Assembly (NCBI GenBank): GCA_020718925.1
Contig: DYRC01000290.1
Span: forward strand, 1-5,010
Direction: 5' to 3'
DNA length: 5,010 nt
Source: Desulfonema limicola
GTDB lineage: Bacteria > Desulfobacterota > Desulfobacteria > Desulfobacterales > DYRC01
The notes under the pieces were generated by a model. The model had not been told where the DNA came from and made no database searches. It was given only the letters and a program-made list of their open reading frames with translations. Below are positions 1-5,010 of the stretch, one piece after another (positions within the stretch are counted from its first letter, which is position 1; every line of letters starts with the position of its first letter). Both the position numbers and the translations under genes were made by a program.

Positions 1-138
1 ATACTCTCTTTTTCATTATCTCACGCTCCGTATCAGCCGTTAGCTGTTATTGCAAGGCTGCTGTAAATTCTGCAAGATTAAAAATTTCGGTATAATCGGA
101 GCTTCTGGCAGGAGAGATATAGTTGGTGTCTGAGTGAT

Positions 139-188
139 TAGTGGTTTTAAGTTCCCCTTCCCTTTCAGGGAAGGGGGCAGGGGTTAGG
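139..188. repeat. GC-rich hairpin repeat (REP/MITE-like) abutting the nrfA stop
   Basis: Positions 154-163 and 167-176 form a perfect 10-bp inverted repeat (CCCCTTCCCT with its complement) around a 3-base loop. A G-rich tail with GGGGTTAGG runs right up to the nrfA stop codon. The composition is quite unlike the coding sequence beside it. Its plus-strand translation contains SLSGKGAGVR, a string I associate with spurious ORFs over dispersed GC-rich repeats in many bacterial genomes, so a dispersed family is likely but cannot be shown from one copy. On the nrfA transcript the hairpin lies 12 bases after the stop. It lacks a clear T-run (AACTTAAAAC follows), so it is not a canonical intrinsic terminator, though it could protect the 3' end of the mRNA or help end transcription. 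Positions 1-138, to its left, hold no gene that I can support. Confidence 0.6.
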
Positions 189-1673
189 TCAGCCCGTAAT
201 TCCCTGACTGGCTGCCGGAGTAATCAAATCCTGATTGCCGAATGGGTCTTTAAATTCCATTTCAGGACGGAATTTAAGCTTTTTCTGTCCGCGTTCATTG
301 ATGTACTTCTTAATCTCAAGATTGATGTCCGCAGGAATATCAACGCCTGCTTTGGTCAATGCCTGTCTGAGCAGATTTTCGCATTTACCGGCAAACGCTA
401 TCGCATCACCGCAGATTCGCCCGGCTTCGCTGGGATTGTGAAATCCGATAGAGTTTTCAGCACCGATGAAAATCACCCGATACAATGCCTCAAGATACAG
501 GTCTTTGGCTTTTGCATAAAGCTTTTCATCTATGACTTTGCCTTCCGCCTGCGCTTTGTGTGCAATTTCAAACAACTTGGCAGACACCGCTGTGGCATAT
601 CCTGAGCGATTCATCATGGAAATTGTGCGATCCTGAATTGCATGAACCTGCTGGGTCAACGCCTGCGGAGATTGCGGATGACACTGCTGACAGGCTCTGA
701 GTTCGTTTTTGAGCGGACTCATAATGTTATGATCGGAAATCTTGTTTGCGCCGACTTTGATGTACGGCATGTGGCAGTCCGCACAGGCAACGCCCGCTTG
801 AGAATGAACGCTGTTATTGCTGAAAAACTCATATTCAGGATGGCGGATATATCCCACCTTGAAGCCGGTAACATTCTGTTTCCATTCAAGATATGACGGG
901 TCGCTTTTGATGACTTTAATGATGTTTTCAATGGAAATATTGCCCGGCTTGCTGCCCTGCCACGGAAAAAAGACCGCCGTGGATTTCATGTCTTTATCTT
1001 TGGAAACAATGTAGGTTACATGACATTGGGCGCAGACCAGAGAACGCCGCTCCTGACGGGTGGTCTGATCAGAATTTACGCCGATTTGGGTAAGCGCACC
1101 TTTCAATGTCCAGCGGGTTACTAACGGACTCATGGTTTTATTGTCATGACAATCCGAGCAGCTCGCGCCCAATTGCTGAAATTGTTTGGGAATTTTGGCA
1201 TGAACATCTAAGAACGGATCCGCAAAATAGGAATGTCCCATGTCTTTCTGCATGTTGTCGGCAAAGGGAGTTTTACAGGTCAGACACACGCCGCCTGCTT
1301 TGAGACGGGACGGGTCAACTTCCAATTGGTCAATCACCATGTAATGATGCCCGCGAGGCTCGTTATACTCAATACCGAATCCCCAGCCATTGAACAGAAG
1401 CGGCATGTAAGGAAATTCGCTCAGTTTATCGTAAGTTACCAAATCGGTATCATAGCCTTTTTTGTACTTGCTCTTTCCGGCGGGGCGGGGTTCTTTGGTC
1501 TTGACCCATGAATCATATTCCAAGGGATAAATTTTTCCCCAATTTGCCGGGTCCATTTCTCCATCCGCAATCGTTCCCACTCTGACCGGCTCAACTTTTT
1601 CAGGCGTACACCCAGCCGCGATGATCAAACCGACCATCAAGAGCATTCCACAAAAATATGTCTTCCGATTCAT
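189..1673 (-). CDS. nrfA: NrfA, pentahaem ammonia-forming cytochrome c nitrite reductase (catalytic subunit)
   Basis: Reduces nitrite to ammonium with six electrons, outside the cytoplasmic membrane, receiving electrons from NrfH. The 494-residue product is of normal family length. The active-site haem 1 motif is CLTCK (130-134, lysine ligand). Four CxxCH haems follow: CSDCH 172-176, CAQCH 214-218, CADCH 297-301 and CQQCH 328-332. Catalytic Arg107 (PRGHHY), Tyr221 and His278 (RHPEYE) are present, as is the family motif GFHNP near 411-415. The calcium-ligand Glu and Gln of the E. coli-type enzyme are Thr220 and Arg277 here, matching the calcium-independent class described for Geobacter lovleyi. 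The N-terminus is a hydrophobic signal ending IAAGC, so Cys22 is a probable lipidation site. The start was set at ATG 1673 because TAAGGAGGA lies 7 bases upstream; the open frame extends to 1748, but that extension overlaps nrfH and would bury the signal peptide. The gene follows nrfH by 23 bp in one operon. Confidence 0.97.
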   Translation of the reverse strand: MNRKTYFCGMLLMVGLIIAAGCTPEKVEPVRVGTIADGEMDPANWGKIYPLEYDSWVKTKEPRPAGKSKYKKGYDTDLVTYDKLSEFPYMPLLFNGWGFGIEYNEPRGHHYMVIDQLEVDPSRLKAGGVCLTCKTPFADNMQKDMGHSYFADPFLDVHAKIPKQFQQLGASCSDCHDNKTMSPLVTRWTLKGALTQIGVNSDQTTRQERRSLVCAQCHVTYIVSKDKDMKSTAVFFPWQGSKPGNISIENIIKVIKSDPSYLEWKQNVTGFKVGYIRHPEYEFFSNNSVHSQAGVACADCHMPYIKVGANKISDHNIMSPLKNELRACQQCHPQSPQALTQQVHAIQDRTISMMNRSGYATAVSAKLFEIAHKAQAEGKVIDEKLYAKAKDLYLEALYRVIFIGAENSIGFHNPSEAGRICGDAIAFAGKCENLLRQALTKAGVDIPADINLEIKKYINERGQKKLKFRPEMEFKDPFGNQDLITPAASQGITG

Positions 1674-1680
1674 AAAACTT

Positions 1681-1689
1681 TCCTCCTTA
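1681..1689 (-). promoter_or_regulatory. Strong Shine-Dalgarno site of nrfA
   Basis: The minus strand reads TAAGGAGGA, a near-perfect anti-16S complement, 7 bases before the ATG at 1673. This decides the nrfA start against the longer in-frame ATGs at 1748 and 1739. It lies in the 23-bp nrfH-nrfA gap, so NrfA is probably translated independently and more strongly than NrfH. Confidence 0.9.
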
Positions 1690-1696
1690 ATAAAAA

Positions 1697-2149
1697 TCAC
1701 ATTGTTCCGGTTTGTCTGTGAGATAAACGACGATGGCATTCCCAGCAATTACGATCTTCGGTGATTCTTGAAATGGTTTCCGCATGACATCTTTTACAAT
1801 TTTCCTGCACAACCGCTGCGCCGTGCTTGGAAAGCTGAATTGTTTCGGGAACCTGTCCCGAATAGAAGCTATATACGTCTTTCATGCCATCAATGCTTTT
1901 CCATACAAAATGTCTTGGAAAATTGTCATTGGGAAGATGGCAGTCAACGCACTTCTGCCGCCGATGCCCGCCGTTATGAAACCAGCTTTCATATTCTGCC
2001 TGCATGACGTGGCAGCCCGCGCAAAATTCAGGCGTGGATGCTTTGGCATACAGATTCGGGGGACCGAAACCGACAAAAATGCCTATTCCTCCGCCGACAA
2101 GTGTGAGCAGCACTGCCAGAAAGAACATTTTTTTCTTGGATATTCCCAT
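1697..2149 (-). CDS. nrfH: NrfH, tetrahaem menaquinol dehydrogenase / membrane anchor (NapC/NirT family)
   Basis: Oxidises menaquinol in the cytoplasmic membrane and passes electrons to NrfA, which it also anchors. The 150-residue protein has a short basic N-terminus (MGISKKK), one uncleaved membrane helix at about residues 8-29, and a globular external domain. Its four CxxCH motifs are CAGCH 43-47, CVDCH 67-71, CKRCH 118-122 and CWECH 135-139. Met49 lies two residues after the first motif (CHVM), where the NrfH of Desulfovibrio vulgaris uses a methionine as haem 1 ligand. Length and haem spacing are typical of the NrfH branch. The start ATG at 2149 follows an AAGGGAGG Shine-Dalgarno site a few bases upstream. 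It is the first gene of the nrfHA operon, downstream of an FNR-type promoter; no nrfBCD or ccm genes are in the window, so this is the two-gene NrfHA type of delta- and epsilonproteobacteria. Confidence 0.96.
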   Translation of the reverse strand: MGISKKKMFFLAVLLTLVGGGIGIFVGFGPPNLYAKASTPEFCAGCHVMQAEYESWFHNGGHRRQKCVDCHLPNDNFPRHFVWKSIDGMKDVYSFYSGQVPETIQLSKHGAAVVQENCKRCHAETISRITEDRNCWECHRRLSHRQTGTM

Positions 2150-2185
2150 ATTGCCTCCCTTCTTTTTAATTTGTCTGCTATGAGT

Positions 2186-2191
2186 ATAATA
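2186..2191 (-). promoter_or_regulatory. Predicted -10 element of the nrfHA promoter
   Basis: The minus strand reads TATTAT here (overlapping TATACT at 2188-2183 is an alternative). It predicts a transcription start near 2179, about 30 bases before nrfH. There is no good -35 hexamer (AATGCA at the expected spacing). That is the usual picture for an activator-dependent promoter, and the palindrome at 2213-2226 overlaps the -35 position. Inferred from sequence only. Confidence 0.55.
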
Positions 2192-2212
2192 TCATTTGAT
2201 GAAAAATGTGCA

Positions 2213-2226
2213 TTGACTTAAGTCAA
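2213..2226. promoter_or_regulatory. FNR/CRP-family operator upstream of nrfHA
   Basis: TTGACTTAAGTCAA is a perfect 14-bp palindrome of the TTGAC-N4-GTCAA form. It is close to the FNR consensus (TTGAT-N4-ATCAA) and to sites of DNR/HcpR-type nitrosative-stress regulators of the same superfamily. Its centre (2219.5) is about 41 bp upstream of the predicted start site, the class II activator position. This suggests induction of nrfHA under anoxia or by nitrite/NO; the regulator itself is not in the window. Which family member binds cannot be told from the site alone. Confidence 0.7.
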
Positions 2227-2270
2227 GAAATCATCGCATCAGGGCAATAATGCCGCGCTATTAGGGAAAG

Positions 2271-2297
2271 TGATTATTTTTTCAGGTTTGATAATCA
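2271..2297. repeat. Inverted repeat in the regulator-nrfH spacer (possible operator or hairpin)
   Basis: TGATTAT (2271-2277) and ATAATCA (2291-2297) are perfect 7-bp complements separated by 13 bases. The repeat starts 18 bases after the stop of the upstream regulator gene. As an RNA hairpin it is AU-rich with no following T-run, so it is a poor terminator. As DNA it could be an operator, perhaps for the adjacent XRE-type regulator, about 105 bp upstream of the nrfHA start site. Function is unproven. Confidence 0.35.
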
Positions 2298-2314
2298 GAT
2301 TGGGATCGGAGACG

Positions 2315-3616
2315 TTACTTTATTTTCATCCAAAGCAGCCGCGCCGGTTCTGCGGTTTCATTTTTCCACCGGGAAGGAATTTCGCTTTCAAGATAAACCG
2401 TATCGCCGGCAGTAAGAAGATGTTCTGTTTTACCTAATTTCATCTGTATCCTGCCGGATAAACAATATCCTATTTCCCCGCCTTTATGAAAGAAAAAGTG
2501 AGACGGGAGGCTTTTTTCAGGCAGAATTTCAATCAGATACGGCTCAACCTTTCTCTCGACATCTACGGGAAACAGCCGTTTTACAAGAATGCTGTCTTTG
2601 GGCAGGTCGGAGAACTGCATATCCACAGCATCTGATGCCGGAAAAACGATCCGCTCGGATTTTTTTGCCGATTCCTGAAAAAAAGAACTCATATTCACGC
2701 CCAACGTTTCTGCAATTTTCAACAGCGCAGGCACGGATGGATAAATCTGGCTGCTTTCCACCTGTGAAATATTGCTGGGCGTAACGCCGATAAGCCGCGC
2801 AAGTTCGGTTTGAGAAATGCCGCGTCTGATGCGAAGCTCTTTCAGACGAGCGCCCATATCAATCATCCGATTCGTCTCGCCTTTATCCGTATCAAAGACA
2901 ATATCTGATTCACGGGCGCGGTATTCATAGGCTCTGTTCAGGGTTCCGGGATCGCGTTTTTCAGCTTTCAACACGCTTAAAAAGGTTTTTCCGCGCTTGA
3001 CCGAAAGCTCAATGGCAACCTGTGCAATGGTGTTGATATGTGCGCGAAGCCGCTGAGAATGGGCATGTTTTTCCATGATCCAGTATGCCACCGTGTTGAG
3101 TTCATACAGGCGGGGACAGGTTCGGGAATAAAATCTCAACAGATCGTCTTCTCCGTTCCATAAGGACTGAATACCGGTCAGGCTTTCCACCACAAAATAC
3201 ACATCGCCGATCATGGTTTTATGCGTATCATACAGAGATTGAGCCACGCAGTCGCTGTCATGGGGATTTTCCACGCAGATGATCCGACACGGCGGCTGAG
3301 ACTGCTGCTCATAAAATTTGAGAAAAATATCGGACCCCGCGCCCTTGCCGTGTGTAAAGCAGTCTAAGAGAACAAAAGACGGGCTTTGCGCCAAAGAACC
3401 CAACTTTTCCAGCAAATTTTTAGGAGAGCGGTCAAAGCTGACATAAATCAGAGGATTCTCTTTTTTGTGAGATGCCCGGATAAAGTTTAAGCAAAACGCC
3501 GATGCCAGACTTCCGGCAGTGTCATACCAAATCACATTATCCCCGATAAACAGACCGCCTAACAGCCGATCCAATGCCTCTACGCCCGAAGTAATCGGAA
3601 CTTTTTCCGAAAGCAT
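2315..3616 (-). CDS. Three-domain regulator: degenerate KaiC/RAD55-like domain + XRE helix-turn-helix + cupin
   Basis: A probable cytoplasmic transcription regulator of 433 residues. Residues 7-25 (ITSGVEALDRLLGG) begin a RecA/KaiC-like fold. The Walker A position (about 32-39) reads DTAGSLAS: both framing glycines and the lysine (Ala38) are lost, only the final Ser remains, and the Walker B-like strand YFVVESLTG (140-148) has Glu for Asp. ATP hydrolysis is therefore unlikely; the domain may sense or dimerise. Residues 254-313 form a clear HTH_3 (ISQTELARLIGVTPSNISQVE). Residues 357-433 are a cupin (HKGGEIGYCLSG), but the usual HxH is HFFFH and the second-motif histidine is absent, so metal binding is doubtful. 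The N-terminal domain has six cysteines. The ATG at 3616 lies 6 bp after pgeF, with AAAGG inside the pgeF end. nrfHA follows on the same strand after 165 bp, so control of nrfHA is possible but unproven. Domain calls are firm; the target is unknown. Confidence 0.85.
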   Translation of the reverse strand: MLSEKVPITSGVEALDRLLGGLFIGDNVIWYDTAGSLASAFCLNFIRASHKKENPLIYVSFDRSPKNLLEKLGSLAQSPSFVLLDCFTHGKGAGSDIFLKFYEQQSQPPCRIICVENPHDSDCVAQSLYDTHKTMIGDVYFVVESLTGIQSLWNGEDDLLRFYSRTCPRLYELNTVAYWIMEKHAHSQRLRAHINTIAQVAIELSVKRGKTFLSVLKAEKRDPGTLNRAYEYRARESDIVFDTDKGETNRMIDMGARLKELRIRRGISQTELARLIGVTPSNISQVESSQIYPSVPALLKIAETLGVNMSSFFQESAKKSERIVFPASDAVDMQFSDLPKDSILVKRLFPVDVERKVEPYLIEILPEKSLPSHFFFHKGGEIGYCLSGRIQMKLGKTEHLLTAGDTVYLESEIPSRWKNETAEPARLLWMKIK

Positions 3617-3622
3617 ATCATT

Positions 3623-4378
3623 TTACCTTTCTAATCCGATAATTGCCGCGAATCTGCCGGTCTTTTTCTCCCCCCGATAAGAAAAAAATAAGTCTGTCCG
3701 GCATCGGGTGCATATCCGGGTTGTATGAATATTCTGCGGCAATACACCGGCATCACAAAGTTGATCCGCGCTGATTGCCCAGAAATCAAAATAATCGTTA
3801 TTATCCTTATATTTCCAATACGCTTCCGGGATTTCCTCTTTATATCGGATAAACTCCGCGCAGCATGGTCCCAAAGACGGACCGATGCCTGCCGATATAT
3901 CACGGGGATTACACCCGAAATGCTCTGTCATTGCGCGAACGGTCTGAGCGATAATATTCAGAACGCTTCCCCGCCAGCCGGAGTGAATATTTCCCGCCAC
4001 GCGGCGGATCGGGTCATACAGAAATACAGCCTGACAATCTGCGGTCTGAATGAGCAGATATTTTCCGATCCTATCAGAAATCATCGCATCACCGACCACC
4101 GCCGAATTTTTTCGGTTTTCGGAAAATACAATGACATCGTTTCCGTGAACCTGCTTGGCAGATACCAGTTCCCCATTTCCGATAAGCTGTAAAATCATCT
4201 CTCGGTTCTGATAGGCATTGTTTACATCATCGCCTACGGAAAGCGCGGTATTCAGGCTGTGAAACGGAGAAGGACTGACGCCGCCGTGCCGGGTAAAAAC
4301 ACCGTGCCATAATTCGGGAAATCGGGCAAGATTCGGAAACTGAAAAAAAGACATGCCGTTTTTATGATTCAGGATCAT
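3623..4378 (-). CDS. pgeF: PgeF / YfiH family (polyphenol oxidase, laccase domain, DUF152) protein
   Basis: A 251-residue protein, normal length for the family. In E. coli the homologue is a peptidoglycan editing factor acting on wrongly incorporated residues in muropeptide precursors; family members also show purine nucleoside phosphorylase or adenosine deaminase activity in vitro. The metal/catalytic residues are in place: His78 in AKQVHGN, Cys115 in QTADCQAV and His132 in IHSGWRG. GIGPSLGPCC (164-173) and the C-terminal CTRCRTDLFFSYRGE with TGR (223-242) are also diagnostic. No signal peptide is seen, so it is cytosolic. The start is less certain: ATG 4378 has only a weak purine tract upstream, and Met9 (ATG at 4354) is an alternative, since family similarity becomes clear only from about residue 10. 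It ends in TAA 6 bp before the regulator gene and is probably its operon partner. Confidence 0.93.
   Translation of the reverse strand: MILNHKNGMSFFQFPNLARFPELWHGVFTRHGGVSPSPFHSLNTALSVGDDVNNAYQNREMILQLIGNGELVSAKQVHGNDVIVFSENRKNSAVVGDAMISDRIGKYLLIQTADCQAVFLYDPIRRVAGNIHSGWRGSVLNIIAQTVRAMTEHFGCNPRDISAGIGPSLGPCCAEFIRYKEEIPEAYWKYKDNNDYFDFWAISADQLCDAGVLPQNIHTTRICTRCRTDLFFSYRGEKKTGRFAAIIGLER
3626..3631 (-). promoter_or_regulatory. Regulator ribosome-binding site inside the end of pgeF
   Basis: GAAAGG on the minus strand forms the last two sense codons of pgeF (Glu-Arg) and lies 9 bases before the regulator ATG at 3616. Because the site is within pgeF, translation of the regulator is likely coupled to that of pgeF. 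Confidence 0.6.
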
Positions 4379-4404
4379 GATACTTCAATTGTCGTGGGTT
4401 TTGG

Positions 4405-4434
4405 AAAAAAAACGGATGGCGGCTCCGGCTTTTT
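4405..4434 (-). terminator. Possible intrinsic terminator between the 89-residue gene and pgeF
   Basis: On the minus strand, AAAAA-GC-CGGA, a 7-base loop, then TCCG is followed by eight T (complement of 4412-4405). The GC stem is only 4 bp, extended by A-T pairing around a 2-base bulge, so strength is moderate. The opposite strand also has the stem followed by a short T-run, so it may act in both directions. If functional, it separates the upstream small gene from pgeF, which would then need its own promoter; I could not identify one with confidence. Confidence 0.45.
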
Positions 4435-4445
4435 CCGAATTTTTT

Positions 4446-4715
4446 TCAAAGCTTGAATCGCCTGTCCGCAGGCAATTCGGTTTCTGTGTCTATGCGCGTT
4501 CCGAACTGATGCCCCATTCCTTTTGAAAAGCTGAAATGACGCCCGTTTTTTCCATCCGAAGGCGGCGGCACCATGAATTTTTTATCCGCGTCCGTATCCG
4601 CAGATTGTTCGCCTTGTCCGTATCTGACGTGCATAAAATCAAAAAAATCAAGGATTTCTCTTTGCGCCACAGATGGCAGCATATTGAATTTACGCCACAA
4701 TTCTTCTTTTTCCAT
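4446..4715 (-). CDS. Small protein with DUF2281-like N-terminus, function unknown
   Basis: An 89-residue protein with a strong Shine-Dalgarno site (AGGAGAG, 6 bases before the ATG) and a good promoter upstream, so it is very likely expressed. Residues 1-33 (MEKEELWRKF, LPSVAQREILDFFDFM) resemble the short helical DUF2281 family, whose members often sit in VapB-like antitoxin contexts. Those proteins usually run KLP-x5-EVLDFIEFL before a charged tail. Residues 34-89 are polar, rich in Gly, Ser, Asp and Lys, with PPPSDGKNGRHFSF in the middle. They look disordered and I do not recognise them. There is no membrane segment or signal. No toxin gene is adjacent inside the window: pgeF is the next gene and nothing convincing lies upstream. 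An orphan antitoxin-like or peptide-interaction role is possible but not shown. Confidence 0.75.
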   Translation of the reverse strand: MEKEELWRKFNMLPSVAQREILDFFDFMHVRYGQGEQSADTDADKKFMVPPPSDGKNGRHFSFSKGMGHQFGTRIDTETELPADRRFKL

Positions 4716-4747
4716 AATTAACTCTCCTGCCTGACAGTTTTTTTTCT

Positions 4748-4777
4748 ATTATACCCGGTTTTTTATCAATTCATCAA
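4748..4777 (-). promoter_or_regulatory. Sigma70-type promoter of the 89-residue gene
   Basis: The minus strand has a perfect -10 TATAAT (4753-4748) and a -35 TTGATG (4777-4772) with an 18-bp spacer, predicting a start near 4741. That leaves a leader of about 25 bases containing the AGGAGAG ribosome site. The AT-rich tract further upstream (4802-4830) could act as an UP-like region. Confidence 0.7.
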
Positions 4778-5010
4778 TCTCTTTTTGAATAAAGTTTGAC
4801 AACATCAAAAAAATACTTGAAAAAATATAATGATTCGGTTGATTATGAAGTCAGGGCAGAACATCAGAGTTGATGAAATCCGAACACAGAAGCGGAAAAA
4901 GAAAGCCGGTAGTGGTTCATTAATGACTTGTTTAAGTTCCATTTCCGATTGTCAGAACCCTTTGTGAGAATGAGTCGCTTTTTTGTTCCGAAATCTGGTG
5001 ACAGTCTGTT
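4778..5010. other. Non-coding or unresolved right flank
   Basis: No supported gene is seen. It starts with an A/T-rich tract (4790-4832) and continues with mixed sequence. A plus-strand frame at 4845-4967 (40 codons, Lys/Arg-rich) has no ribosome site and no recognisable product. The block at 4910-4940 contains a split copy of the repeat edge at the left end of the window. This region may hold the upstream part of a dispersed element or the end of a gene beyond the window. Confidence 0.4.
4910..4940. repeat. Split copy of the 17-bp sequence flanking the left hairpin repeat
   Basis: TAGTGGTT (4910-4917) and TTAAGTTCC (4932-4940) are the two halves of the 17-mer found unbroken at 139-155, here separated by 14 bases. 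The intervening bases complete a perfect 10-bp palindrome, TCATTAATGA (4917-4926). The identity is exact, but the match is short, so shared origin is only suggested. Confidence 0.35.

Noticed and set aside
91..96. Isolated plus-strand TATAAT left of nrfA
   Set aside because: The -35 at proper spacing (TTCTGC) is poor, and the AGGAGAG downstream leads only to a four-codon frame.
154..176. Hairpin as a canonical Rho-independent terminator of nrfHA
   Set aside because: The stem is strong, but there is no T-run after it on either strand; kept as a repeat instead.
141..605. Plus-strand frame of 154 codons
   Set aside because: It begins in the hairpin repeat and runs antisense through the haem enzyme nrfA; no ribosome site and no recognisable product.
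1674..1748. N-terminal extension of nrfA to the ATG at 1748
   Set aside because: It would overlap nrfH and put 25 residues before the signal peptide, and the strong SD at 1681-1689 supports the ATG at 1673.
3725..4192. Plus-strand frame of 155 codons opposite pgeF
   Set aside because: pgeF on the other strand has complete family motifs; this frame has no ribosome site or family features.
4796..4831. TTGACA and TATAAT on the plus strand as a promoter
   Set aside because: The spacer is 24 bp, too long for sigma70, and no supported gene follows.
4845..4967. Plus-strand 40-codon frame, Lys/Arg-rich
   Set aside because: No Shine-Dalgarno site, no recognisable motif, and the length is expected by chance in this stretch.
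1..5010. CRISPR array, tRNA, rRNA or transposase gene
   Set aside because: No regularly spaced direct repeats, cloverleaf-like gene or transposase motif was seen in either strand.

Overview
The window fits a mesophilic, anaerobic member of the Desulfobacterota (a sulfate-reducer-like bacterium, possibly of the Desulfobacterales). The grounds are a two-gene nrfHA module typical of delta-type anaerobes, strong Shine-Dalgarno sites, moderate GC with AT-rich spacers, and a GC-rich dispersed-repeat signature. This taxonomic call is inference; there is no rRNA or tRNA here. All five supported genes lie on the minus strand, so the window reads right to left.

Right end (about 5010 to 4446): a mostly non-coding stretch, then a good sigma70-type promoter and an 89-residue protein whose first 35 residues resemble the DUF2281 (VapB-like) family and whose tail is unrecognised. 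A hairpin with a run of eight T follows its stop.

Middle (4378 to 2315): pgeF, encoding a YfiH/laccase-domain (DUF152) protein with all catalytic motifs, is followed after 6 bp by a 433-residue regulator with an unusual three-part layout. It has a KaiC/RAD55-like P-loop domain whose Walker A motif is destroyed, then an XRE helix-turn-helix, then a cupin with incomplete metal ligands. The short gap and an SD inside the end of pgeF suggest the two are co-translated.

Left (2314 to 189): a 165-bp regulatory spacer precedes nrfH and nrfA. It holds a perfect 14-bp FNR/CRP-family palindrome centred about 41 bp upstream of the predicted transcription start, plus a second inverted repeat. NrfH is the tetrahaem menaquinol oxidase anchor and NrfA the pentahaem ammonia-forming nitrite reductase. 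Together they carry out quinol-driven reduction of nitrite to ammonium on the periplasmic side, as respiration or nitrite detoxification. NrfA carries the substitutions expected of the calcium-independent class and appears to be a lipoprotein.

A GC-rich hairpin repeat abuts the nrfA stop codon. A 17-bp sequence at its edge recurs, split by 14 bp, near the right end of the window. The points most worth following up are the pseudo-ATPase/XRE/cupin regulator next to nrfHA, the Ca-independent NrfA signature and the spacer architecture. No wholly new system is evident.
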